DNA from: Capsulimonas sp. | GTDB lineage: Bacteria > Armatimonadota > Armatimonadia > Armatimonadales > Capsulimonadaceae | Assembly (NCBI GenBank): GCA_025963815.1 | Contig: JAOQAA010000307.1 | Location: 1-8,201, forward strand | Direction: 5' to 3' | Length of the DNA: 8,201 nucleotides | Shown: one piece after another, positions 1 through 6,738 of the stretch | Position numbering within the stretch: position 1 is the first letter of the stretch | Layout: the number at the start of each line of letters is the position of its first letter | Translations under genes and position numbers: made by a program | The notes under the pieces: model-generated | What the model saw: the letters and a program-made list of their open reading frames with translations, nothing else | The model's database searches: none | Told to the model about the DNA's origin: nothing

Positions 1-224
1 GAGAGTTCGTGCACGTCTGGAACGTGACCAACGGCGAACGATTCACCACTTATGCGCTCGCCGGCGAGCCGGGGTCCGGCATCATCCGGATTAACGGGGC
101 GGGCGCCCACAAGGCGCGTGTCGGCGATGTGGTGATTGTCGCGGCGTTCCTGATGTCCGATGAGCCTGTGGTTCCGAAAGCGATCCTCGTCGATGAAGAT
201 AATCGCTTCGTCAAAAATCTGTAG
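1..224 (+). CDS. panD: Aspartate 1-decarboxylase, C-terminal part (5' end outside window)
   Basis: PanD is a cytosolic pyruvoyl enzyme that decarboxylates L-aspartate to beta-alanine for pantothenate and coenzyme A synthesis. The reading frame is open from the left edge, with the first full codon at base 3, and gives 73 residues. The segments [14 protein letters not shown] and [20 protein letters not shown] align with the E. coli enzyme from memory. They include the equivalents of active-site Arg54 (in GERF), Tyr58 (in TTYAL) and Asn72 (in INGAGAH). The family is about 115-130 residues long, so roughly 40-50 N-terminal residues are missing. These include the Gly24-Ser25 self-cleavage site that forms the pyruvoyl group, so whether the enzyme is processable cannot be judged here. 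queD follows after 42 bases with no terminator between, so co-transcription is likely. The product call is secure. Confidence 0.95.
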   Translation, partial: EFVHVWNVTNGERFTTYALAGEPGSGIIRINGAGAHKARVGDVVIVAAFLMSDEPVVPKAILVDEDNRFVKNL

Positions 225-266
225 CCCCCCCAATGTGTTCGTACGTCAGGAATTAGTGATCCCGTT

Positions 267-632
267 ATGTTTGAGATACGAGTAGAAAAAACCATCGCCT
301 GTGCGCACCGCTTGTTCGATTACAATGGTCCGTGCGAAGAACTGCATGGGCACAATTATCGGATCGAAGTGGCTTACGCCGGGACGGAGCTGGACCGATT
401 TGGCATGCTGGTCGACTTCACCGACGTGAAGCGCGTCTTCAACAGCGTCCTGGAGACCCTGGACCACAAGTATTTGAATGATCTGCCGGCGTTCAAGGAT
501 CTGTCGCCTTCCGCCGAGAATATCGCCAAGCATATTTATGACGAAATGAAGAGCCAGCCATTTGAGCGTGGGAATTTGTCGAGCGTCTCCGTTTGGGAAA
601 CGCCGACTCAGGTCGCTGTCTACCGCGAGTAG
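267..632 (+). CDS. queD: 6-carboxy-5,6,7,8-tetrahydropterin synthase (QueD / PTPS family)
   Basis: QueD converts 7,8-dihydroneopterin triphosphate to 6-carboxy-tetrahydropterin in the queuosine (7-deazaguanine) tRNA-modification pathway. The 121-residue length is normal for bacterial members. Zinc ligands are His14 (CAHRL) and His27 and His29 (LHGHNY). The catalytic Cys23 sits four residues before the HGH pair, the spacing typical of QueD-type enzymes. The Asp66-His67 pair (LDHKYLND) and Glu111 (VWETP) match the other conserved catalytic and pterin-anchoring positions. The ATG at 267 gives a natural N-terminus (MFEIRVEKT). Upstream there is only a weak, distant AGGAA at 248-252, so translation may depend on panD. 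No queC, queE or queF is visible here. A PTPS paralogue acting in another pterin pathway cannot be fully excluded, but the Cys-X3-HGH pattern favours QueD. Confidence 0.9.
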   Translation: MFEIRVEKTIACAHRLFDYNGPCEELHGHNYRIEVAYAGTELDRFGMLVDFTDVKRVFNSVLETLDHKYLNDLPAFKDLSPSAENIAKHIYDEMKSQPFERGNLSSVSVWETPTQVAVYRE

Positions 633-665
633 GATGCGCAATCCGCAACCCATCATGTGAGAAGA

Positions 666-697
666 GCCGCCCGGGCATTGTCCTGGGCGGCTTTTTT
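666..697 (+). terminator. Intrinsic terminator after queD
   Basis: The arms 666-675 (GCCGCCCGGG) and 682-691 (CCTGGGCGGC) form a 10-base-pair stem with one G-U pair and a 6-base loop. Six T residues follow directly at 692-697. It lies 34 bases after the queD stop and separates panD-queD from the export-gate operon, which must then have its own promoter between about 698 and 735. Confidence 0.93.
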
Positions 698-745
698 GTT
701 TCCGGTCCCGGTAAAAGTATGGTACAAGGTTGTTGGGGGACATGA

Positions 746-1015
746 ATGGATATCGCACAGGTTCTTGATTTGGCGAAGAGCGCCATTGTCGTCGTGCTGC
801 AATTGACGCTGCCGATTTTGGTGCTGACACTCGTAGTCGGCGTCCTGGTCAGCTTATTTCAAGCCGTCACGCAGATTCAGGAACAGACCCTGTCCTTCGT
901 GCCCAAGATCGTGATTATGATCGGCAGTATCGTCATTTTAGGGCCGTGGATGCTGCAATCCATCGTGGGATTTACCACTAAACTCTTCAACAGTCTTCCG
1001 ACCGCGATCCATTAA
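746..1015 (+). CDS. fliQ: Flagellar type III export-gate protein FliQ
   Basis: FliQ is a small inner-membrane subunit of the FliP5Q4R1 export gate at the base of the flagellum. Its 89 residues are the typical length. Two hydrophobic helices lie at about residues 13-38 and 52-74. Between and into the second helix is the FliQ signature Q39-A-V-T-Q-I-Q-E-Q-T-L-S-F-V-P-K54. A GGGGGA ribosome binding site at 735-740 is 5 bases before the ATG at 746. An overlapping ATG at 742 is in another frame. The gene is the first of the fliQ-fliR-flhB operon. fliP, a usual upstream partner, is absent; queD and a terminator stand there instead. The type III secretion homologue SctS is the alternative, but the FlhB downstream is of flagellar type. 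Confidence 0.94.
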   Translation: MDIAQVLDLAKSAIVVVLQLTLPILVLTLVVGVLVSLFQAVTQIQEQTLSFVPKIVIMIGSIVILGPWMLQSIVGFTTKLFNSLPTAIH

Positions 1016-1026
1016 CACGAAACCTC

Positions 1027-1818
1027 ATGTTCGATAACCTCACGACTGTTTCCGCCGGCGCGTTTTGGCAGTTTCTGCAAGTGTTCGCTCGTGTGACGTC
1101 CCTGTTTGTCAGCGCCCCGATCTTCGGCAATCGCGAGGTTCCGAGCCAGGTAAAAGTCGGGCTTTCCGCCGTGATTTCCATCGCGGTTCTGCCGGTCGTT
1201 CAGTCGACCGTGGACAAACAAGTTCCCGTCGATCTGTATTCGACAGTCAGCATTCTCCTGGTCCAAATCGCGATCGGCCTGCTGATCGGTCTGGTCGTCT
1301 CGTTTCTGTTCGTCGCGGTCCGGGTCGCGGGCAGCATTATCGACTATCAGATGGGTTTCACGCAGGCGTCCACGTTCAACCCGCAGTTCAACGAGACGGT
1401 CTCACCGATCTCGAATTTCCAGTATCAATATTCTCTGGTCCTTTACCTGCTGGGAAATGGGCACTGGCTGATGCTGGGAGCGCTGGTGCAGTCGTTCACA
1501 CGGCTGCCGGCCGGTCAGATGATCTTCAACGAGCACTCTCGCATTGTGATGACGGATCTGATGTTTCAATTTCTCGTGGCGGGGGTGCAGATCGCGGCGC
1601 CAAGCGCGGCGGTTCTCCTGATCACGGACATCTCCTTCGCGCTTCTGAACCGGGCGATGCCGCAAATGCAGGTGTTTTATGTCGGCGCGCCGGTCAAGAT
1701 TTTGGTGGGACTGACCGTTGTAATCGCCGTCCTCCCGCTCTTTACGTTTGTCGTCGGCGGCTTGATCATGCACTCGCAAACCGATATCTTCTCGGCGCTG
1801 CGCGCGTTTCACCGCTAA
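1027..1818 (+). CDS. fliR: Flagellar type III export-gate protein FliR
   Basis: FliR is the single-copy subunit that completes the FliP-FliQ-FliR helical export gate in the inner membrane. The 263 residues match the family length of about 260. Conserved landmarks are the N-terminal segment SAPIFGNREVPSQVKVGLS, the central GLLIGLVVSFLFVAVRVAG followed by IIDYQMGFTQASTFNP, and LLGNGHW around residues 141-147. Hydrophobic segments run through the whole protein, with about six membrane helices likely. The start at 1027 follows the fliQ stop by 11 bases. No clear Shine-Dalgarno sequence precedes it, so translation is probably coupled to fliQ. A long overlapping open frame on the same strand (1065-1922) is only a shadow of this gene. 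Confidence 0.94.
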   Translation: MFDNLTTVSAGAFWQFLQVFARVTSLFVSAPIFGNREVPSQVKVGLSAVISIAVLPVVQSTVDKQVPVDLYSTVSILLVQIAIGLLIGLVVSFLFVAVRVAGSIIDYQMGFTQASTFNPQFNETVSPISNFQYQYSLVLYLLGNGHWLMLGALVQSFTRLPAGQMIFNEHSRIVMTDLMFQFLVAGVQIAAPSAAVLLITDISFALLNRAMPQMQVFYVGAPVKILVGLTVVIAVLPLFTFVVGGLIMHSQTDIFSALRAFHR

Positions 1819-1833
1819 CGTTTTTGAGGGTTT

Positions 1834-2907
1834 ATGTCCGACGGCGAAGAAAAATCATTTCCCGCGTCGCCGCGCAAGCGCGCGGAGGCGCGCAAAAAAG
1901 GGCAGGTCGCGAAGACGCCTGAGCTCGCCACATCCGCCGTGCTGCTGGCGCTGGTAAGCGCGATGCATGTGGCGCTGCCGGGCTATGCCGGGCAATCCCT
2001 GATTTCCAATATCCAGTCTGCTTTCGCCTTCAATCCCGCCAACGTCGAATTTAATTTCAATACGGTCCATCTCTGGCAGGAACGCGCCCTGCTTTGGACG
2101 GGGCGCATTGTCCTGCCAGCGCTGCTGCTCGCCATGGTGCTCGGCGTCGTCGCCAATGTGGCGCAGGTAGGTTTCGAAGCCACGCCGGAATCGCTAGCGC
2201 CGAAATGGGACCGCGTCAACCCGGTGAACGGTCTCAAACGCTTGTTTTCCGCGCGCGGCTTTGTGGAGCTGGCGAAGGGGATCGCCAAAATGGCGATCGT
2301 CGGCGGGATCTGTTATTCGGCGGTCCGCGGCGCGATCGAAGATGGGACGATGATCAAGCTGATGGGCGTCTCCCTGTCCGTCACGATGAGCACGGTCGGC
2401 GCCCTTCTCTGGACCATCGGCATCCGTGTGTCGGTCTGGCTGTTTCTGCTCGCCGTCGCCGACTACGCCTATCAAAAGTACGACCTCGAAAAAAATCTCA
2501 AGATGACGCTGACGGAAGTCAAAGATGAGATGAAACAAAGCGAGGGCGACCCACAGATGAAGGCGAAGGTGCGTCGCATGCAGCGGGAGATGGCCGGCAA
2601 GCGGATGATGAAGGATGTGCCGACCGCCGATGTCGTCGTGACCAACCCCACTCACTTCGCCGTCGCGCTGAAATACGATGAAGAGTCGGGCGCGCCCATC
2701 GTCGTCGCCAAGGGCCAGGATCTGATCGCGCAGAAGATCAAGGAGATCGCTCGCGAAAACCGTGTCCCGATCGTGGAGAACCGGCCGCTGGCGCGCAAGC
2801 TGCACAAGGCCGTGGAAATCGGCCAGCAGATCCCCGGCGATCTCTACGAAGCAGTCGCGCAAGTCCTCGCATTCGTCTACCGAACCTACGGCCGCCGCCG
2901 CCGTTAA
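1834..2907 (+). CDS. flhB: Flagellar export substrate-specificity switch protein FlhB
   Basis: FlhB is an inner-membrane component of the flagellar export apparatus. After self-cleavage it switches export from rod/hook to filament substrates. The 357 residues fit the family. A basic cytosolic N-terminus (SPRKRAEARKKGQVAKTPEL) is followed by four hydrophobic segments at about 30-52, 88-115, 144-166 and 185-214. A charged linker (DLEKNLKMTLTEVKDEMKQ) and the cytosolic domain come next. The self-cleavage motif is intact as Asn271-Pro272-Thr273-His274, close to N269-P270 of Salmonella FlhB. The C-terminal domain ends in a polybasic YRTYGRRRR. A GAGGG ribosome binding site lies a few bases before the ATG at 1834, and fliR ends 15 bases upstream. 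flhA, which often follows flhB, is absent here. Confidence 0.95.
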   Translation: MSDGEEKSFPASPRKRAEARKKGQVAKTPELATSAVLLALVSAMHVALPGYAGQSLISNIQSAFAFNPANVEFNFNTVHLWQERALLWTGRIVLPALLLAMVLGVVANVAQVGFEATPESLAPKWDRVNPVNGLKRLFSARGFVELAKGIAKMAIVGGICYSAVRGAIEDGTMIKLMGVSLSVTMSTVGALLWTIGIRVSVWLFLLAVADYAYQKYDLEKNLKMTLTEVKDEMKQSEGDPQMKAKVRRMQREMAGKRMMKDVPTADVVVTNPTHFAVALKYDEESGAPIVVAKGQDLIAQKIKEIARENRVPIVENRPLARKLHKAVEIGQQIPGDLYEAVAQVLAFVYRTYGRRRR

Positions 2908-3074
2908 ATGGCTTCTCCACGAAGAAGGAAAAGTCTCCTCCGCTCGCGAACATAGCAACTAAGGCAATGTGTTCTTTATTGACCCTGACGCTGACGTCCG
3001 CTGTTTCGGCTTAATCGTCTTTCCACTTTCCAGTTCTTTCGACTTTGATCAATTCTAATTTAGGGTGATTCGTG

Positions 3075-5444
3075 ATGATATGCTCATATTGCGGCGCACG
3101 AACTAATCCCGGCGCCGTCGTCTGCAGTAACTGCGGGGTAATCCTGCGTGCAGGCGATTCTGAAAAACGTCTTCCAAAACCAACGGTCAAGCGTGGCTCC
3201 TTAGTCCGCATTGCCGCAATCGCCATTGCGGCGATCGCTGGCGCGATCGTCGGTAAACTCATGCTCCCCGTTCTGCTCAATGTCTCGACGGCGGTGGGTA
3301 CCGCCATCGGCGCTGCTGCGGGCGCGGCGCTGGTTTATCTCGTCAGCGGTGGCAAGATCCTCTACTATTCCAACTTGTATCGCACCCGCCATGCACTCCT
3401 GCAATCTCGTATTCGAAACGTTCTCTCGTCTTCGGAACAAAAGTATGAAAAGCTTTTGGAGAAGGACGCCACAACGGAAGCGCGCCTCAGTCTGGCTGTG
3501 GCGCATCTGCTGCAGGACGAGGTTGAGAAGAGTGTGCAGGAGTTCCAAAGGGCGCAGAAGATGGGCGCCAAGGAGCCCTTGTTCTTTAACAACGCCGGTG
3601 TGGCGCTGGCGCGGCGCGGCAGCATTCCCCAATCCCTGGAGATGTTTCAGCGTGCGTCGAGCCTGAACGGCCATCATGGGGAGCCGCATGCGAATCTGGC
3701 GCACGCCATCGTACAATCGGCGAAAATCGTCGATGAGATGAACACCGAACGCGCCCTCTCCGAGGTTCAATGTACGATAGAAATCGATGGCGACAAGCCG
3801 CTCTATCACGATTGGAAGGGCCTGATCCTCTGCCGAGCCAAAAAATACGACCTGGCGATCGAGGAGTTCCGCAAATCGATCGACTGTCCCGGATACACGA
3901 AGTTTACCCGCGCGGACGCGCACAACAACATCGCCGTGGCGCTCTTCATGAAGAGTGATGTCAAAGGCGCCGTCACGGAGATTCAGACCGCTTTGCGTCT
4001 GGACCCAAGCCATGGCCGCGCACTTTCCAATCATGGTATTTTGATGCTGCTCCAGGGGAACGCGGCGTCGGGCCTAGAGACCCTGCAATCGGCGCGAAAG
4101 CTGGATCCCAAAAGCGCTCCCGTCCGAAACAACCTGGGCTACGGCATGTGTCGGGTCGGGGCTCTCAACGAAGGCATCCGGGAGTTCCGCGACGGCATTC
4201 TGCTGGACCCTGGGATCTTCGAGCCATATTACAACCTCGGCAAGATCTATCTCGATGCTGAAGTTCTAGAAGTGGCCGAACGGAACTTGACTCGGGCGAT
4301 GCAGCTCAACAGTCAATCGTGGGAGACGTTGGTGGCGGTTGGGCTGATTCGAATGCACCAAGGACAGATGGATACCGCGCAGGAACTGCTCAGCGAGGCG
4401 AATACCATCTCTCCAAAGCAGCCGCTGACGCTGGGGATTATGGGGATCTGCCACACGAAGCTTGGAAATTACAAGCTGGCCGAACGCCTTCTTCTGGAGG
4501 CGTCGGACCTCGATGAGGGCAATTCCGAGCTTCATGCGCATCTTGGATGGCTCTACCTGCACGAAGACAGCACCACGGTGGCGGGAGAACGTTTCGCCGA
4601 AGCCATCGGCATCGATCCCAAAGTTGCTGAGTACCACAACAACATCGGTTTGTGCCAGATCAGCAACGGCGCATACGAAGCGGCGTTGAATAGCTTCCGC
4701 AAGTGCGAATCCCTGCATCCCGAGTATACGAAGACCCATTACCATCTTGGGTATGTGTTTGCGCTTCAGAAACATCTGGACGCAGCCGTCAAGGAGTGGG
4801 AGCAGACGGTCAAAGTCGAAGGGGCGTTCCCGGATGGCCATGTGAACCTGGGCGTCGCCTACTATCAAAAAGAGAACTACGAAAAGGCGGCGACCGAATT
4901 CCGCCGCGTGATCGGCCTTCGGCAGAACCGCATGGAAGACTTCTCAAATCTCGCCCTGGCGCTGTCCAAGCAAGGTATTCTTATTCGAAAGGGAAGCCGC
5001 ACCAAAGACGATACGAAGTGGAAGGAGTCCGTGGAGCGGCACAAGCAAGCGCTAGAAATGTTCGACCGCGCGCTGGTTCTTGAACCCAGCAACGTGATGC
5101 TGCACTCCAACCGCGGCCTTTCGTGTTTCTTCGCAAACCGGCCGGAAGAAGCCATGAAGGAATGGGCGATCGTCAGCAAGCTCGACCCGAACTACGCCCG
5201 AAAGCGCGAAAAGCAGCAGCAGAGCGAATTTGACGATACCGCTGTTACTTTTGTCTCTTTGAACCTGATTGAACGCGCGGCGACCATCAAGCCGCGCACG
5301 GCGGACTATGTCTATCAGCTTGCGGCCGGTTACGATACCGACCGCTGGAGCCTCATGATCAATGACGATGCGCTGAAGGATATTCCCGAGCTTGACCGGC
5401 AGTCCCGGCAGCTGGAGCGCAGCCTTCAGGCGCTGAGCTTATAA
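3075..5444 (+). CDS. Zinc-ribbon, membrane-hairpin, multi-TPR protein of unknown function
   Basis: I do not recognise a characterised family. The 789-residue product (numbered from the ATG at 3075) starts with a zinc ribbon, Cys3-X2-Cys6-X10-Cys17-X2-Cys20. A basic linker leads to two glycine/alanine-rich hydrophobic segments at about 43-68 and 70-91. Lys/Arg residues flank both outer ends, so by the positive-inside rule the hairpin should place both the ribbon and the C-terminal part in the cytosol. From about 135 to 708 there are about 16 TPR-like 34-residue units (for example DAHNNIAVALFMKSDVKGAV and EPYYNLGKIYLDAEVLEVAE). One late unit carries a basic insertion. A non-repeat tail of 81 residues follows. 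AGGG at 3062-3065 suits either the GTG at 3072 or the ATG at 3075. Such scaffolds usually hold multiprotein assemblies at a membrane, but the partner is unknown. The next gene, a GNAT enzyme, begins directly after the stop. Confidence 0.9.
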   Translation: MICSYCGARTNPGAVVCSNCGVILRAGDSEKRLPKPTVKRGSLVRIAAIAIAAIAGAIVGKLMLPVLLNVSTAVGTAIGAAAGAALVYLVSGGKILYYSNLYRTRHALLQSRIRNVLSSSEQKYEKLLEKDATTEARLSLAVAHLLQDEVEKSVQEFQRAQKMGAKEPLFFNNAGVALARRGSIPQSLEMFQRASSLNGHHGEPHANLAHAIVQSAKIVDEMNTERALSEVQCTIEIDGDKPLYHDWKGLILCRAKKYDLAIEEFRKSIDCPGYTKFTRADAHNNIAVALFMKSDVKGAVTEIQTALRLDPSHGRALSNHGILMLLQGNAASGLETLQSARKLDPKSAPVRNNLGYGMCRVGALNEGIREFRDGILLDPGIFEPYYNLGKIYLDAEVLEVAERNLTRAMQLNSQSWETLVAVGLIRMHQGQMDTAQELLSEANTISPKQPLTLGIMGICHTKLGNYKLAERLLLEASDLDEGNSELHAHLGWLYLHEDSTTVAGERFAEAIGIDPKVAEYHNNIGLCQISNGAYEAALNSFRKCESLHPEYTKTHYHLGYVFALQKHLDAAVKEWEQTVKVEGAFPDGHVNLGVAYYQKENYEKAATEFRRVIGLRQNRMEDFSNLALALSKQGILIRKGSRTKDDTKWKESVERHKQALEMFDRALVLEPSNVMLHSNRGLSCFFANRPEEAMKEWAIVSKLDPNYARKREKQQQSEFDDTAVTFVSLNLIERAATIKPRTADYVYQLAAGYDTDRWSLMINDDALKDIPELDRQSRQLERSLQALSL

Positions 5445-5942
5445 ATGTCTGGCGACGTCAAGTTCAATATTCGGCGTGTGCGGCCTGAGGATAAGGCCGC
5501 GCTCCTCGAGCTTTCACTGCTGGCGTGGGAGCCGATATTTACTTCGTTTGAACAAATATTGGGTTCTGATATCGGCTCCATCGTTTGTCCAGAGTGGAGA
5601 TCACGTCAGCATATCGAGATCGCCGCGATTTGCGATGAACCGGAAAATACGTTTGTCTGGGTTGCCGAGAGAGAAGAGCGGGCCGTCGGCTTTGTCTCCT
5701 GTGCACTCAAACCAGTGGAAGAAACGGGCGAAGTGCAATATCTGGCCGTGCATCCCGATCATCAAAATATTGGGATCGGCGCGTCGCTCAATAAGGTTGC
5801 TCTTCAGAAGATGCAGGAGATGGGAATGAAAATCGCGGTGGTGAGCACTGGCGGGGACCCGTCGCACGCGCCCGCCAGACGGGCCTACGAGAAATCAGGA
5901 TATGTGGGGCTGCCGCTTGTTCGATACTACAAGAAATTGTGA
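5445..5942 (+). CDS. GNAT-family N-acetyltransferase
   Basis: The protein has the Gcn5-related acetyltransferase fold, which moves an acetyl group from acetyl-CoA to an amine. The 165 residues include the N-terminal IRRVRPEDKAAL segment. The core strand VQYLAVHPDHQ (97-107) leads into the acetyl-CoA pyrophosphate loop Q107-N-I-G-I-G-A113. The late motif ARRAYEKSGY (144-153) is typical of the family. The substrate cannot be read from sequence; it could be a protein N-terminus or lysine, a small amine or an antibiotic. The ATG follows the stop of the TPR gene without a single base between (TAAATG), and no clear Shine-Dalgarno precedes it. Translational coupling is therefore likely, and a functional link with the TPR protein is possible. 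A strong terminator follows 14 bases after the stop. Confidence 0.9.
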   Translation: MSGDVKFNIRRVRPEDKAALLELSLLAWEPIFTSFEQILGSDIGSIVCPEWRSRQHIEIAAICDEPENTFVWVAEREERAVGFVSCALKPVEETGEVQYLAVHPDHQNIGIGASLNKVALQKMQEMGMKIAVVSTGGDPSHAPARRAYEKSGYVGLPLVRYYKKL

Positions 5943-5956
5943 TGGCTGTCGCCGAA

Positions 5957-5994
5957 AAAAAATCCCCGCCTCTCCATTGAGGCGGGGATTTTTT
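5957..5994. terminator. Bidirectional intrinsic terminator
   Basis: The arms 5957-5972 and 5979-5994 are perfectly complementary over 16 base pairs, with a GC-rich centre (TCCCCGCCTC / GAGGCGGGGA) and a 6-base loop (TCCATT). The A-run on the left and T-run on the right give a U-tract in either direction. It ends the acetyltransferase transcript on the + strand and the transcript of the exported-protein gene on the - strand, whose stop is 14 bases away. Confidence 0.96.
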
Positions 5995-6008
5995 GTTTGC
6001 GGTTCGGT

Positions 6009-6551
6009 CTAGCGGTTGGGGCCGCTCATATGCCGGAAGTCTCCCTTGCCGTTGTCGTTGCGCTGATAGACATTCGGGCGGGTCTCATAATCGCCGCGAT
6101 CGCGATTGCGAGTGTCGCCGCTGCTCCAGCTGTCCTGGCGGCTGCGATTGTTTGAGTTCCGGTAATCGTATTGATTGTCGTCGCGGCTATAATCGTCATC
6201 ACTGGAGTTCTGGCCATTGCGATTGTATCCGCTATTGTTATTGTCGCGGTTATTGTATCGATGATCGCTGGATGAACTCCAGCTGTCGTCGCGGTAGTAG
6301 CGGCCACGGCGATTGCGATCATTTTCTTTCTTGCGCGCATCATCGGACTGCTTTGCGGCTACGGCCGCACCCGCGCCCAGCACCAGCGCTTCCGTCGTTT
6401 TATGGTTGAGCAACTCATAAACAGCTGCGGCGCCAAGGACGATGGCCGTGTTTTTACTGCCTTCCGAGCTCGCCTGAGCCGCGATGGGCGCTCCCAGGGT
6501 AACAACCGACATCAGGGCCGCGCCCGCCGCCCACATCCGCAAACTCTTCAT
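6009..6551 (-). CDS. Secreted protein with disordered Asn/Asp/Arg/Ser/Tyr-rich tail, unknown function
   Basis: I do not recognise this protein. The 180-residue product begins with a clear Sec signal peptide: Met-Lys-Ser-Leu-Arg, a hydrophobic core at about 7-24, and a likely cleavage site after A25-Q26-A27. Next come two similar Gly/Ala-rich hydrophobic stretches, at about 33-48 (KNTAIVLGAAAVYELL) and 51-67 (KTTEALVLGAGAAVAAK), which look like an internal duplication. From about 70 to the end the chain is hydrophilic and low-complexity, rich in N, D, R, S, Y and G, with two DSWSS motifs and no cysteine. It is probably intrinsically disordered. A longer start at 6632 is possible but lacks a ribosome binding site and would bury the signal peptide, so I place the start at 6551. 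Expected location is the periplasm, envelope or outside the cell. It converges with the acetyltransferase gene. Confidence 0.75.
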   Translation of the reverse strand: MKSLRMWAAGAALMSVVTLGAPIAAQASSEGSKNTAIVLGAAAVYELLNHKTTEALVLGAGAAVAAKQSDDARKKENDRNRRGRYYRDDSWSSSSDHRYNNRDNNNSGYNRNGQNSSDDDYSRDDNQYDYRNSNNRSRQDSWSSGDTRNRDRGDYETRPNVYQRNDNGKGDFRHMSGPNR

Positions 6552-6558
6552 TTTCGTT

Positions 6559-6562
6559 CTCC
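6559..6562 (-). promoter_or_regulatory. Ribosome binding site deciding the start of the exported-protein gene
   Basis: On the minus strand GGAG lies 7 bases before the ATG at 6551-6549. The upstream in-frame ATG at 6632 has no comparable sequence, so this site supports the shorter protein that begins with a signal peptide. Confidence 0.65.
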
Positions 6563-6725
6563 ACTTTCTCGACGACCGATGAATATTGTCCTTATTCGAC
6601 GGCGCGCCTGCTGAAAATGTTCCTGAGTTCATCCGGGGAAAATAGGTCTTTCGGCGTGTCCATACGGGACTTTCGCCCCATGCGTCATTGCCGGCGTTTT
6701 GATATCATGACGATAACAAAAACAC

Positions 6726-6730
6726 GGAGG
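6726..6730 (+). promoter_or_regulatory. Ribosome binding site for the 45-residue microprotein
   Basis: GGAGG lies 8 bases before the ATG at 6739, a near-ideal Shine-Dalgarno match and spacing. It is the main evidence that the short open frame is translated. A weak promoter-like pair, TTGCCG (6688-6693) and GATAAC (6712-6717) with an 18-base spacer, lies upstream. Confidence 0.5.
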
Positions 6731-6738
6731 CGATCGCC

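Noticed and set aside
716..736. A sigma-54-like pattern (TGGTAC ... TTGTT) before fliQ.
   Set aside because: The spacing between the two halves is one base too short, the GC of the -12 element is missing, and the predicted start would fall on the start codon.
1065..1922. A 285-codon frame on the + strand overlapping fliR.
   Set aside because: It is a GC-driven shadow frame rich in Arg, Gly and Ser with no domain, while fliR in the other frame is unmistakable.
2908..2955. A 15-codon frame starting directly after the flhB stop (TAAATG), encoding a basic peptide.
   Set aside because: It is too short, has no ribosome binding site or recognisable feature, and does not look like the start of flhA. 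It is most likely chance.
2194..2958. A 254-codon minus-strand frame opposite flhB.
   Set aside because: Its composition (His/Asp/Arg-rich) is typical of antisense shadow frames, and flhB on the + strand is a clear family member.
2908..3074. A promoter or terminator between flhB and the TPR gene (for example TTGACC at 2979-2984).
   Set aside because: No convincing -10 box lies at the right distance and no stem with a T-run is visible, so neither feature can be supported. Read-through from flhB remains possible.
3201..4034. A 277-codon minus-strand frame opposite the TPR gene.
   Set aside because: The TPR reading frame shows regular repeats over this whole stretch, and the antisense product shows no recognisable features.
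6552..6632. A 27-residue N-terminal extension of the exported protein from an upstream ATG.
   Set aside because: It has no ribosome binding site, and it would place a polar, basic stretch before the signal peptide.
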